From CAWIMX01 sp963792785 (lineage in GTDB: Bacteria; Acidobacteriota; Vicinamibacteria; Vicinamibacterales; CAVVIG01): a DNA stretch of 64,000 bases. Shown here one piece after another: positions 28,023-36,766 of the stretch; within the stretch, counting starts at the first letter, position 1; each line of letters opens with the position of its first letter. The stretch spans positions 682,001 to 746,000 of the forward strand of contig CAWBXO010000002.1 in assembly GCA_963792785.1 (NCBI GenBank), in the 5' to 3' direction. Position numbers and translations under genes: made by a program. The notes below the pieces were generated by a model. That model was not told the origin of the DNA. It ran no database searches and saw only the letters and a list, made by a program, of their open reading frames with translations.

Positions 28023-28504
28023 GCGGTCTTCAGATCGACGATCTCCCCGCGGGCGAGCATGGCGCGGGCTTCATCCCGGGTGAACGCCCGCGCTTCGATT
28101 CGCTCGTCGTCGTCCGGCCGGTGGGGCGAGTCCGGCGCGGGCGGACGCAGGCCGGTCACGCGGAAGAAGATCATCTCTTCGCTGCAGAAGCCGGGAGAGG
28201 GGTAGAAGCCGCCGAGGCGCTGCACCTGTTCCGGCGTCTCTCCAATCTCCTCCTCACATTCACGCGCGGCCGCGGCCTCCGGCGCTTCACCGGTCTCGAC
28301 GCCGCCGGCCGGCAATTCCCAGATCTCGCGGCCCACCGCGTGCCGGTACTGCCGCACCAGCACCACCCGCCCGTCGTCCCGCAGCGGAATCAGCACGACG
28401 CTCGGGCCGTGACGCACGACAGCGCGCTCGTGCGCGCGGCCGTTGGGGAGCGTCACGGTATCCACTTCCACGGAGAACACGCGGCCGGTGTAGACCACAT
28501 CCAT
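28001..28504 (-). CDS. NUDIX hydrolase, ADP-ribose pyrophosphatase-like
   Basis: A 167-residue NUDIX enzyme that probably cleaves ADP-ribose or related nucleoside diphosphate sugars. The NUDIX box GGVETGEAPEAAAARECEEE is followed by IGETPEQVQRLGGFYPSPGF, the latter typical of ADP-ribose pyrophosphatases. N-terminal strands (YTGRVFSVEVDTVTLPNGR) also fit. ATG 28504 lies 2 nt after the rluD stop, so it is the last gene of the leftward cluster. Its 3' end overlaps lon convergently. Confidence 0.92.
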
Positions 28505-28506
28505 CT

Positions 28507-29466
28507 CTACTGTTCGTCGGCTGGCTTGAAGCGGGCGCGAACCTCGTCCAGCACTATCTGCAGATCGGCTGGCAGGGGGCTGGTGAATTCCAGCCGGCGG
28601 CCGTCGATCGGGTGGGCAAAGGCGAGGCGCCCGGCGTGCAGGAACGGCCGTGCGAGATGCGTGACGGCCCGCAGGTCGCCGGCGACGCGCCGATGGACGC
28701 CGCCGTAGAGGGAATCGCCGACGATCGGATGACCGATGGCGCTCAGGTGCACGCGGATCTGATGCGTGCGCCCCGTGTGAATGGCGACGCGCACCAGCGT
28801 CAGGGCGCGGCCGAAGTGTTCGGCGCCCGTGATCCGGGTCACGGCGGTCCGGCTCCGGCGGGACCGCGCCGACATCTTCTTCCGGTTCGACGAGTCGCGC
28901 CCGATCGGCGCGTCGATCCGTCGCCCGGCCATGACCTCGCCCCACACGAGGGCGAAGTACTCCTTCTCGACCTCCCGTTCTTCGAACTGACGGGCGAGCG
29001 CTTCGTGGGAGGCGTCGTGCTTGGCAACCACCATCAGCCCGGACGTGCCGCGGTCGAGGCGGTGCACGATGCCCGGCCGCTTCTCGCCGCCAATGCCGCT
29101 CAGGTCCTTCACGTGGTGGAGCAGCGCGTTGACGAGCGTCCCGCTGCCGTGGCCCGCGGCAGGGTGCACGACCATGCCCGCCGGCTTGTCCACGACGACG
29201 AGGTCGGCGTCCTGATACACGATCGGGAGCGGCAGGTCTTCGGCCTCGACGGCGGCTTCGACGGCCTCGGGCAGGTCGAGCTGCACGGCCTGGCCCGGCT
29301 TCACGACGAGGTTCGCTTTGGCCGCCCGGCCGTCGACGAGAACCGCGCCGTCCTTGATCAGCCGCTGGAGCTGCGACCGCGAGTGCCCGGCGACCACCGA
29401 CGCGAGAAACACGTCGAGCCGCATGCCCTCGGCATCGTCGGGGACGGTCACACTGTCAAGTGACAT
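28507..29466 (-). CDS. rluD: Ribosomal large-subunit pseudouridine synthase, RluD type
   Basis: RluD-type enzymes convert specific 23S rRNA uridines to pseudouridine. The 319-residue protein has an N-terminal S4 RNA-binding domain (RLDVFLASVVAGHSRSQLQR) and the catalytic domain with KPAGMVVHPAAGHGSGTLVNA and the active-site motif HRLDRGTSGLMVVAK, plus HTGRTHQIRVHLSAIGHPIV. The ATG at 29466 overlaps the lgt stop by 1 nt (TGATG). Exact target positions are not predictable, but RluD (helix 69) is the closest named family. Confidence 0.93.
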   Translation of the reverse strand: MSLDSVTVPDDAEGMRLDVFLASVVAGHSRSQLQRLIKDGAVLVDGRAAKANLVVKPGQAVQLDLPEAVEAAVEAEDLPLPIVYQDADLVVVDKPAGMVVHPAAGHGSGTLVNALLHHVKDLSGIGGEKRPGIVHRLDRGTSGLMVVAKHDASHEALARQFEEREVEKEYFALVWGEVMAGRRIDAPIGRDSSNRKKMSARSRRSRTAVTRITGAEHFGRALTLVRVAIHTGRTHQIRVHLSAIGHPIVGDSLYGGVHRRVAGDLRAVTHLARPFLHAGRLAFAHPIDGRRLEFTSPLPADLQIVLDEVRARFKPADEQ

Positions 29467-30290
29467 CAGGCGGCGCGGCGCTTGGCCTTGGCCTGGGGCT
29501 CGACGGGCGCGTGGCGCGACAGCCGGACGAGCATGTAGACCGCCAGCGGCGCGAGGAAGAGCGAGATGAACTGCGACGTGGAGAAGATCCACACCGAGCC
29601 GCGCGGATCCCCGCGGTAGAACTCGATGATGAACCGCGAGATCGCGTAGAGCAGCATGTACAGCCAGAACGTGCGACCCTTGAACTGGCCGGGGCGGCGT
29701 TCGGAGAAGAGCAGGATCGCCAGGATCAGGGCCTCGGCGCCGGCCTCGTAGAGCTGCGTCGGGTGCAGCGGCACGTTGAGCGGCGTGCCGTTGTTCGCCG
29801 CGGCGAAGGGACTCGTGAACGTGATGCCCCAGGGCATCGTCGTGGGCTTGCCGAAACAGCAGCCCGCGAAGAAGCACCCGAAGCGGCCGACGACGTGCCC
29901 CAGGGCGATGCCCGGCGCAAACGCGTCGCAGGTCGTCCAGAGCGGCATGCCGTGGCGCCTGATGAACCACACGGACACGGCGACCGCGAGGATGAGCCCG
30001 CCGTAGAACACGCCGCCCGAGCGCACGAGCGACAGGAGCTGCGCGGGATCCGTCGCGAAGAAGCGGTAATCGACGACCAGCAGCAGGAGCTTCGCGCCGA
30101 TGAGCGCGCTGATGATGATGTAGATGCCGAGGTCGAGCACGCGTGCTTCGTCGAGGCCCCAGCGGCGGGCGCGCACGACGGCGAGTTGCAGGCCGATCAG
30201 GTAGGCGGCGGCGAGCAGCAGGCCGTAGGTGTAGATGACGATGGGCCCGTAGCCGGCGATGGGGCCGAACTCAAACAGCTTCGGATACAT
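29466..30290 (-). CDS. lgt: Prolipoprotein diacylglyceryl transferase
   Basis: Lgt adds diacylglycerol to the lipobox Cys of prolipoproteins, the first maturation step. The 274-residue inner-membrane protein has the Lgt signature GHVVGRFGCFFAGCCFGKPT and several membrane segments (YTYGLLLAAAYLIGLQLAVV near the N-terminus; GGVFYGGLILAVAVSVWFI). It overlaps lspA by 20 bp, so the first two steps of lipoprotein processing are co-expressed. Several lipoproteins (HEAT-cyclophilin, TPR) are encoded nearby. Confidence 0.96.
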   Translation of the reverse strand: MYPKLFEFGPIAGYGPIVIYTYGLLLAAAYLIGLQLAVVRARRWGLDEARVLDLGIYIIISALIGAKLLLLVVDYRFFATDPAQLLSLVRSGGVFYGGLILAVAVSVWFIRRHGMPLWTTCDAFAPGIALGHVVGRFGCFFAGCCFGKPTTMPWGITFTSPFAAANNGTPLNVPLHPTQLYEAGAEALILAILLFSERRPGQFKGRTFWLYMLLYAISRFIIEFYRGDPRGSVWIFSTSQFISLFLAPLAVYMLVRLSRHAPVEPQAKAKRRAA

Positions 30291-30774
30291 GTTCTCCGCT
30301 TCCCAGCATATCCAGAATCATCATCACCACGCCAAACGTGATCGCCGAGTCGGCCACATTGAAGGTCCAGAAGTGGGTGGTCCGCCAGTAGACGTCCACG
30401 AAATCGACGACCGAGCCCGCCACGATCCGGTCGATGAGGTTGCCGGCCGCCCCGCCGATGATGAGGGCGAGGCCCGTCCTGGCGATGCGTTGATGATGCG
30501 CCATTCCGGCCGCGTAGCTGCCGACGGCGATGAGCGCGGCCGTGGCGAACACCGCGAGCAGCGGCGTTTTCAGCGGAAAATCGACGGCGTCGAGCAGGCC
30601 GAACGCCGCGCCCGTGTTCTGCACGTGCGTGAAATTGATGAGGTGGGGCACCACCGTGACGCTCTCGTAGAGCGGCAGGCGGGCCCGCACGGCGGCCTTC
30701 GCCAGCTGATCGACCACGACGACGGCCATCGCGATCAGGAGCTCGGTGCGCCGGGTCCGCAACAGGCTACTCAT
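30271..30774 (-). CDS. lspA: Lipoprotein signal peptidase
   Basis: LspA (signal peptidase II) cleaves prolipoproteins before the lipid-modified Cys. The 167-residue membrane protein shows VVVDQLAKAAVRARL near the N-terminus, NFTHVQNTGAAFGLL, the first catalytic Asp in GGAAGNLIDRIVAGSVVDFVD and the second in FNVADSAITFGVVMM. ATG 30774 is used; the longer open frame overlaps ileS and has no family match. It overlaps the ileS stop by 8 nt, the classic ileS-lspA arrangement. Confidence 0.96.
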   Translation of the reverse strand: MSSLLRTRRTELLIAMAVVVVDQLAKAAVRARLPLYESVTVVPHLINFTHVQNTGAAFGLLDAVDFPLKTPLLAVFATAALIAVGSYAAGMAHHQRIARTGLALIIGGAAGNLIDRIVAGSVVDFVDVYWRTTHFWTFNVADSAITFGVVMMILDMLGSGEHVSEAV

Positions 30775-33586
30775 GCGCCGGGACCGCCAGCGCGTCCTGA
30801 CAGCGCGGGCAGAGCCCCGCCCACGTGGCATCGGACGACACGTCCGGGACGTAGCGCCAGCACCGCTCGCATTTCACGCCGCCGGCTCGTTCGATCGCCA
30901 CGGCGAGCGCGCCATCGCCGGGCCGCAGCTCCACGTCCGACACGATGAACAGCATGGGCAGGTCGCGGGCGTGGCGTTCGAGGAGGGCCAGCAGATCGCC
31001 CGACGCGGTGAGGACCGCGCGCGCCTGCAGCGGGCTCCCGAGCACCTTCTCCTTGCGGAGCGGCTCGATCTGCCCGAGCACGGCCGCGCGCACCTGCAGC
31101 AGGCGATCCCAGCGGGCGGCCAGATCGCCGTCCTGCAGAGCCGCCAGCCCGGCGGCGGCGGGGAAGAGCGCGAGGTGCACGGATTCCTCCCTGTCGCCCG
31201 GCAGGAACTGCCAGACCTGTTCGGCGGTCACGGAAAGAATCGGCGCGAGCAGCCGCGCGAGGCCCTCCGCCATCGTGTACATCGCCGTCTGCGCGGACCG
31301 GCGCTCGCGCGAGGCCGTGGCGAAGGTGTAGAGGCGATCCTTCGAGACGTCGCTGTAGAACGCGCTGAGGTCCACGGTGACGAAGGCGTTGAGCGCCTGG
31401 AAGATCGTCGAGTAGTCGTACTGGTCGTACGCCTCGAGCAGCTTCGACCCGAGGGCGGCGTAGCGGTGGAGGATGTAGCGATCGACCTCTTCCATCCGCG
31501 CGACCGGCACGGCGTCGACCGTCGGATCGAAGTCGTAGAGGTTCGAGATGAGGTAGCGAAGCGTGTTCCGGATCTTCCGGTACGCCTCCACGACGCGCGC
31601 GAGGATCTCCTTGCTGACGCGCAGCTCTTCCCGGTAGTCGGTCGACGCGACCCAGAGCCGCAGCACTTCGGCGCCGCTCTCCTTGATGACCTCCTGCGGC
31701 AGGATCGTGTTGCCGACCGACTTCGACATCTTCCGGCCTTCCAGGTCGATCAGGAAGCCGTGTGTCAGCACCTGACGGTACGGCGGGCGGCCGCGGGTGC
31801 CCAGGCCCACGAGCAGCGAGCTCTGGAACCAGCCGCGGTGCTGGTCGCTGCCCTCGAGATACAGGTCGGCCGGCCACGTCAGCTCGGGCCGGAAGGGCAG
31901 CACGGCCTCGTGGCTCGATCCGGAATCGAACCAGACATCGAGGATGTTGTATTCGCGCTCGAACGCGGCGCCCCCGCACGACGGGCAGGTGAGTCCGTCG
32001 GGCAGGAACTCCTCGATGGGGCGCTCGTACCACGCATCGGCGCCGTACCGTTCGAACACGTCCGCCGTTTTGGCCACGAGCGCCGCCGTGAGGACGGGCG
32101 TGCCGCAGGCCGTGCAGTCGACCGCCGGGATCGGCACGCCCCAGGCGCGCTGGCGCGAGATGCACCAGTCGGGCCGGTTGGTGAGCATGTTGTAGATCCG
32201 GTCGTGTCCCCACGCCGGGATCCAGGTCACGTCGCGGTCCACGGCGTCGAGCGCCGCCTGGCGGAGCGTCTTCTTCGAGCCGTCGGCGGTCTGGAGATCG
32301 GCCTCGCCGTCCATGCGCACGAACCACTGCGACGTGGCCAGAAAGATCACCGGGTTGTGGCAGCGCCAGCAGTGCGGGTACTGGTGCGCGAAGCTCTGGC
32401 GGTGCCACAGGCGGCTGCGCGTCTTGAGCGCGGCCTCGACGTTCGGGTTCGCGTCGAACACGCGCTGTCCGCCGAAGAGCTCCACCGTGTCGAAGAAGTG
32501 GCCGCCCGGCCCGACCGGCGCGTAGATCTCGAGGCCGTAGCGCAGGCCCGTGCTGAAGTCGTCGGCGCCGTGCCCCGGCGCCGTATGCACCGCGCCGGTG
32601 CCGGCGTCGAGCGTCACGTAATCACCCAGGACGCCGAGCGAATCACGGTCGTACAGCGGATGGCGGAAGCGCACATGCTCGAGCGCCGCGCCCTTGAATC
32701 GTGCGACCGGCGCGCCGAAGGGCCGCCCGACCTCGCCGGCCACCCGCTCGGCCAGCGCCTCGGCGACGATGACCGCGCGGCCGTCGACGTCGTAGGCCGC
32801 GTAGTCGAACTCCGGATGGAACGCCACGGCCAGGTTCGACGGGATCGTCCAGGGCGTGGTCGTCCAGATCAGGACGGAGACGTCGCGTCCCGCGAGGGCG
32901 GGCACGCGGCCCGCGAGATCCCCGGCCGCGTCCGGCGCCAGCGGAAACTCGACGTAGATCGACGGCGACGAGTGATCCGCGTACTCGACCTCCGCCTCGG
33001 CGAGCGCCGTGCGGCAGTGAATACACCAGTGGACCGGCTTCTTCCCCTTGTAGACCAGGCCTTTCTCGACGAACGCGCCGAGCGCCCGCGCGATCGTCGC
33101 CTGGTACGGAAACGCCATCGTGAGGTAGAGGTGGTCCCAGTCGCCGAAGATCAGCAGCCGCTGGAATTCCTTGTTCATCACGCCCACGAAGCGCTCGGCG
33201 TACGATCGGCACGCGCGGCAGAAATCGGCCACCGACATCTCGCGCTTCTTCGGCCCCAGCTCGCGGTCCACCTTGAGCTCGATCGGGAGGCCGTGGCAGT
33301 CGTACCCGAGCACGTACGGGGCGTCGAAGCCGGCCATGGACCGCGATTTCACGACGACGTCCTTCAGAATCTTGTTGAGCGCCGTGCCCAGATGGATGTT
33401 GCCGTTCGCGTACGGCGGACCGTCGTGCAGCACGAATTTCGGCGCGCCCTTGCGGCGCGCGCGAATCTGCCCGTACAGATCCATGGCGGCCCAGCGGTCG
33501 AGCGCTTCCGGCTCGGCCGTCTGGAGGTTCGCCTTCATCGGGAACTCGGTGCGGGGCAGGTTGACGGTGTCTTTCCACTCAGGCAT
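30767..33586 (-). CDS. ileS: Isoleucyl-tRNA synthetase
   Basis: IleS charges tRNA-Ile. The 939-residue protein has the HIGH-type motif NIHLGTALNKILKD near residue 65, the KMSKSVGNTILP motif, an editing domain between them, and the C-terminal zinc site (CERCWRYVPDVSSD and CPRCQDAL). ATG 33586 gives MPEWKDTVNLPRTEFPMKAN, the normal N-terminus. It heads the ileS-lspA-lgt-rluD-NUDIX unit, divergent from an M16 peptidase across 28 nt. Confidence 0.98.
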   Translation of the reverse strand: MPEWKDTVNLPRTEFPMKANLQTAEPEALDRWAAMDLYGQIRARRKGAPKFVLHDGPPYANGNIHLGTALNKILKDVVVKSRSMAGFDAPYVLGYDCHGLPIELKVDRELGPKKREMSVADFCRACRSYAERFVGVMNKEFQRLLIFGDWDHLYLTMAFPYQATIARALGAFVEKGLVYKGKKPVHWCIHCRTALAEAEVEYADHSSPSIYVEFPLAPDAAGDLAGRVPALAGRDVSVLIWTTTPWTIPSNLAVAFHPEFDYAAYDVDGRAVIVAEALAERVAGEVGRPFGAPVARFKGAALEHVRFRHPLYDRDSLGVLGDYVTLDAGTGAVHTAPGHGADDFSTGLRYGLEIYAPVGPGGHFFDTVELFGGQRVFDANPNVEAALKTRSRLWHRQSFAHQYPHCWRCHNPVIFLATSQWFVRMDGEADLQTADGSKKTLRQAALDAVDRDVTWIPAWGHDRIYNMLTNRPDWCISRQRAWGVPIPAVDCTACGTPVLTAALVAKTADVFERYGADAWYERPIEEFLPDGLTCPSCGGAAFEREYNILDVWFDSGSSHEAVLPFRPELTWPADLYLEGSDQHRGWFQSSLLVGLGTRGRPPYRQVLTHGFLIDLEGRKMSKSVGNTILPQEVIKESGAEVLRLWVASTDYREELRVSKEILARVVEAYRKIRNTLRYLISNLYDFDPTVDAVPVARMEEVDRYILHRYAALGSKLLEAYDQYDYSTIFQALNAFVTVDLSAFYSDVSKDRLYTFATASRERRSAQTAMYTMAEGLARLLAPILSVTAEQVWQFLPGDREESVHLALFPAAAGLAALQDGDLAARWDRLLQVRAAVLGQIEPLRKEKVLGSPLQARAVLTASGDLLALLERHARDLPMLFIVSDVELRPGDGALAVAIERAGGVKCERCWRYVPDVSSDATWAGLCPRCQDALAVPAHE

Positions 33587-33600
33587 GGGTATCCATCGAT

Positions 33601-33608
33601 TTTATAAT
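33601..33608. promoter_or_regulatory. Overlapping divergent -10 elements between ileS and the M16 peptidase
   Basis: The sequence TTTATAAT contains a perfect TATAAT on the plus strand (33603-33608), ending exactly 6 nt before ATG 33615, and TATAAA on the minus strand (33606-33601), ending 14 nt before the ileS ATG. Neither side has a clear -35. The plus transcript would be leaderless. Confidence 0.6.
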
Positions 33609-33614
33609 GAATGG

Positions 33615-34919
33615 ATGGCCAGCCCGACCGATCGCCGCCAGGACCGCCCAATCCGCCAAGCCACCCTCGACAACGGCCTCACCGTCCTGATCCAGGAGGA
33701 GCACACCGCGCCGCTCGCCTCGGTCTGGTGCTGGTACCACGTCGGGTCGAAGGACGAGCGGCCGGGCCAGACCGGCGTGTCGCACTGGGTCGAGCACATG
33801 AACTTCAAGGGCACGACCAGAATCCCCAGGGATCAGGTCAAGGGCATCATCGAGCAGTTCGGGGGCAGCTGGAACGGCTACACCTTCATCGATCAGACGA
33901 CGTACCTCGAGACGGCGACGACCAACGCGCTCGATCGGATGCTGTTCATCGAATCCGAGCGCATGGCGTCGTGCCTCTACCACCCCGAGGACTGCGAATC
34001 GGAGCGCACGGTGATCATCTCCGAGCTCCAGGGCGGCGAGAACGATCCCGATCAGCTGCTCGATCAGGAGGTGATCGCCGCCGCGTTCAAGGCCCACCCG
34101 TACCGGCATCCCACGATCGGCTGGATCTCGGATCTGCGCGACATGAGCCGAGACGAGCTCTACGGCTACTACCGCCAGTACTACGTGCCGAACAACGCGA
34201 CGCTCGTCATCGTCGGGGACGTGGACACGGAAGATGCGCTGCGGCGCGTGGAGCGGCAGTTCGGCGGCATCGCGCCGGGCGCCGCGCTCCCGCGCGTCCG
34301 CACGGTGGAGCCCGAACAGACGGGCGAGCGGCGCGTGACGCTGAAGCGCGAGGGCGCGACGGCGTACTTCAAGGTCGCGTACCACGCGCCCGGCGTCACC
34401 GACCCCCGGTTTCATCCGCTGCTCGTGCTCGACGCCGTCCTGACCGGCGCGAAGGGCGTGAACCTCTGGGCGAGTTTTCGCGAGCCGCCGCCGCAGCGGC
34501 GGGCGCGCCTGTACCAGGCGCTGGTCGAACGCGGCCTGGCGTCGGCCGTCAACGGCGCGCTCCTCCCCACGGAGCAGCCGTTCGTGTACATCGTGTCGGC
34601 GACCGCGACGAACGGGACCTCGCTCGCGTCGCTCGAGGCGGCCATGCTGGAGGCGCTCGACGCGGTGCGGTCCGGCGGCATCACCGAGGACGAACTGGCC
34701 CGCGCGAAGGCGCAGCTCCGGGCGCGGATCGTCTTCGACAGCGACAGCGTCACCAATCTCGCTCACCAGCTCGGCTACTTCCGGACGATCGCCACGCTGG
34801 ACACCTACCGTGAGATGCCGGCGCGCATCGCCGGCGTGACCGCCGGCGAAGTCGCGTCGGCGGCCGCCGCGATGCTCGAGGAGGCCAACCGGACGATCGG
34901 CTGGTTCGACCCGCGATGA
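33615..34919 (+). CDS. M16 family zinc metallopeptidase (active subunit)
   Basis: A 434-residue M16B-type peptidase (pitrilysin/processing-peptidase superfamily) that probably degrades peptides. The inverted zinc motif is intact as HWVEH at about residues 57-61, with the downstream Glu region (ERTVIISELQGGENDPD) also present. ATG 33615 is the third of three closely spaced ATGs and the only one in frame; it is preceded by a -10 at leaderless spacing. No signal peptide is evident. The next gene overlaps it by 4 nt and encodes the inactive partner. Confidence 0.92.
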   Translation: MASPTDRRQDRPIRQATLDNGLTVLIQEEHTAPLASVWCWYHVGSKDERPGQTGVSHWVEHMNFKGTTRIPRDQVKGIIEQFGGSWNGYTFIDQTTYLETATTNALDRMLFIESERMASCLYHPEDCESERTVIISELQGGENDPDQLLDQEVIAAAFKAHPYRHPTIGWISDLRDMSRDELYGYYRQYYVPNNATLVIVGDVDTEDALRRVERQFGGIAPGAALPRVRTVEPEQTGERRVTLKREGATAYFKVAYHAPGVTDPRFHPLLVLDAVLTGAKGVNLWASFREPPPQRRARLYQALVERGLASAVNGALLPTEQPFVYIVSATATNGTSLASLEAAMLEALDAVRSGGITEDELARAKAQLRARIVFDSDSVTNLAHQLGYFRTIATLDTYREMPARIAGVTAGEVASAAAAMLEEANRTIGWFDPR

Positions 34920-36184
34920 CCACGTCCCCGCCTCGCGGCCTGTCACCCACGCGCGCCGTCCTCGATAACGGCGTGGTGGTGCTCGCGAAAGAAGCGGCGA
35001 TGACGCCAGCGGTCACGATCAGCCTCGCGATCGCGGCCGGCTCCGCATCGGACCCCGGGGACGCGCCAGGCGCGATGTTCCTGCTGTCGCGACTGCTCGA
35101 GCGGGGCACCGCGACGCGCTCGGCGGACGTCATTGCCGTGGAGCTCGACAATCGCGGGCTGTCACTCGGCATTCGCGTCAGCCGTCACGCCACCACGCTG
35201 GCCTGCACCTGCCTCGCCGAAGACTTCGATCCCGTGCTCGCGCTCGTGGCCGATCTGATCGTTGCGCCCGTCTTTCCCGAGCGAGAAGTCGAGACGCGAA
35301 AGGGCGAGGTCCTGACCGGCATCGGCCAGGATCGCGAGAACCCGTACTCACGCGCGGCTGAGGAGCTGATCGCGCGCCTCTACCAGGGCCATCCGTACGG
35401 GCATGCCGCGAAGGGCACGGCCGAGGCCGTGGCGGGCCTGACGCGCGAACGGCTCGTGGCGCTGCACCACGATCGGTTCGCGGCCGACGCGCTCACGGTC
35501 GCCGTCGTCGGCGACGTGGCGCCGAACCGGGCCGTCGACGCGGTTGGTCGCGCGCTCGGCGGCTGGCGCGCCTCGCGCCCGCCGCTCCCCGCCGTGCCCG
35601 TGCCGTCGCCGGCCCGCGAGCGGCGGCGCGTCGTTGTTTCGATGATGAACAAGTCGCAGGCCGACATCGCGTACGGCTTCGTCACGATCGCCAGGAAGGA
35701 TCCGTCGTACCACGCCTCCTGGCTTGCGAATCACGTGTTCGGGCAGTACTCGATCGGGGGACGCCTCGGCGACAGCATCCGCGAGCGGCAGGGCATGGCC
35801 TACTACGTGTCGAGCGCGCTCGATCCCGACGTGATGGCCGGCCCGCTCATGATCCGCGCCGGCGTCAGCCCGGCGAACGTCGATCGGGCGGTCGCCTCGA
35901 TCGACGAGGAGATCGCGCGGCTGCGGAAGGACGGCGTGACCGAAAAGGAGCTGGACGACTCGCGGCGGTTTCTCATCGGCTCGCTGCCGAGGGCGCTCGA
36001 GACCAACCCGCGCATCGCGCACTTTCTACAGGACGCCGAGTTCTACGGGCACGGCCTCGACTACGACCTGAAGGTCCCCGGCCTGCTCGGCGCGGTCACG
36101 CTCGACGAGGCCAACACCGCCGCCCGCCGCCTGCTCGATGCCGAGCGCGCCACGGTGGTGATTGCCGGACCCTACGGGGAATAG
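34916..36184 (+). CDS. M16 family peptidase-like protein lacking the zinc motif
   Basis: This 422-residue homologue of the previous gene overlaps it by ATGA. It keeps the M16 fold (LDNGVVVLAKEAAMTPAVTISLAIAAGSASDPGD; YQGHPYGHAAKGTAEAV) but has FLLSRLLERG where the HxxEH should be, so it cannot bind catalytic zinc. Catalytic/non-catalytic M16B pairs that form a closed clamshell are known in other bacteria, and this pair is very likely such a heterodimer. A C-terminal DELDD-type helix region completes the domain. Confidence 0.9.
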   Translation: MTTSPPRGLSPTRAVLDNGVVVLAKEAAMTPAVTISLAIAAGSASDPGDAPGAMFLLSRLLERGTATRSADVIAVELDNRGLSLGIRVSRHATTLACTCLAEDFDPVLALVADLIVAPVFPEREVETRKGEVLTGIGQDRENPYSRAAEELIARLYQGHPYGHAAKGTAEAVAGLTRERLVALHHDRFAADALTVAVVGDVAPNRAVDAVGRALGGWRASRPPLPAVPVPSPARERRRVVVSMMNKSQADIAYGFVTIARKDPSYHASWLANHVFGQYSIGGRLGDSIRERQGMAYYVSSALDPDVMAGPLMIRAGVSPANVDRAVASIDEEIARLRKDGVTEKELDDSRRFLIGSLPRALETNPRIAHFLQDAEFYGHGLDYDLKVPGLLGAVTLDEANTAARRLLDAERATVVIAGPYGE

Positions 36185-36186
36185 TT

Positions 36187-36328
36187 GCATTTGGTAATTG
36201 GGTAATTTGGTAACTGGATAATTTGGTAACTGGATAATTGGTCGTTCCTCAGGTACCAAATCAATTACCCAATTACCCAATTACCAATTACCAAGTTACC
36301 AAGTTACCAAGTTACCCAATTACCCAAT
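36187..36328. repeat. AT-rich inverted short-word array, GGTAATTG type
   Basis: The left half has copies of GGTAATT/GGTAACTGGAT words and the right half copies of CAATTACC/CAAGTTACC, the reverse complement, meeting around 36239-36260. The whole is a roughly 140-nt imperfect inverted repeat, under about 45% GC in a roughly 70% GC neighbourhood. It occupies the spacer between the convergent M16 and HIT genes. Confidence 0.88.
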
Positions 36329-36335
36329 GCAGGGC

Positions 36336-36680
36336 TCACCCCGGCGGCCAGGCGAAGCTCCTGCCTCCGAGCAGGTGCAGGTGGATGTGGAAGACGGTCT
36401 GGCCTCCGTCGCGGTTCGTGTTGAATACCGTCCGGTAGCCGCCGGCCGCCAAGCCGCGCGACGCCGCAATCGCCGCCGCCCGCCTCACCATCTCACCGAC
36501 GAGGCCGTCGTCACCCTCTGACAGATCGTTGAGCGTCTCGACGTGCCGCTTCGGCACCACCAGCACGTGCGTGGGCGCGTGCGGGTTGATGTCGTTGAAG
36601 GCGATCAGGTGTTCGTCCTCGTAGACGATCGAGGCCGGAATCTCACGGGCGATGATTTTGCAGAAGAGGCAGGGGGGCAT
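36336..36680 (-). CDS. HIT-family nucleotide-binding protein
   Basis: A 114-residue histidine-triad protein (HinT-like) that probably hydrolyses nucleoside phosphoramidates. It has CLFCKIIAREIPASIVYEDE at the N-terminus, PHAPTHVLVVPKRHVETLND in the middle and the catalytic triad HIHLHLLGG near the C-terminus. The CxxC-like CLFC fits the HinT zinc-type subgroup. The gene lies downstream of prmC; its start is 74 nt from the prmC stop across the GGTGCTCA array. Confidence 0.93.
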   Translation of the reverse strand: MPPCLFCKIIAREIPASIVYEDEHLIAFNDINPHAPTHVLVVPKRHVETLNDLSEGDDGLVGEMVRRAAAIAASRGLAAGGYRTVFNTNRDGGQTVFHIHLHLLGGRSFAWPPG

Positions 36681-36681
36681 G

Positions 36682-36766
36682 GGGGCTCGGGTGCTTGGGT
36701 GCTTGGGTGCTGGTGGGTGCTCAGGTGCTCAGGTGCTCAGGTGCTGTGCGGTGCTCAGGTGCGGTG
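36682..36766. repeat. Direct short-word array, GGTGCTTG/GGTGCTCA type
   Basis: About nine imperfect copies of an 8-nt word: GGGTGCTT units first, then GGTGCTCA units, running into the last codons of prmC (stop at 36755). It is mostly direct rather than inverted, and its word resembles that of the exbB-exbD hairpin at 18595-18666. Confidence 0.85.

Noticed and set aside
30746..33607. A 953-residue plus-strand open frame antisense to ileS
   Set aside because: High GC makes antisense frames open; the minus-strand frame has all IleS motifs, and the plus frame has Arg/Ala/Val-rich noise with no recognisable domain.
36187..36766. Resemblance of the repeat arrays to a CRISPR array
   Set aside because: Units are 7-9 nt, contiguous, degenerate and partly inverted, without unique spacers of 30-40 nt, and no cas gene is nearby.
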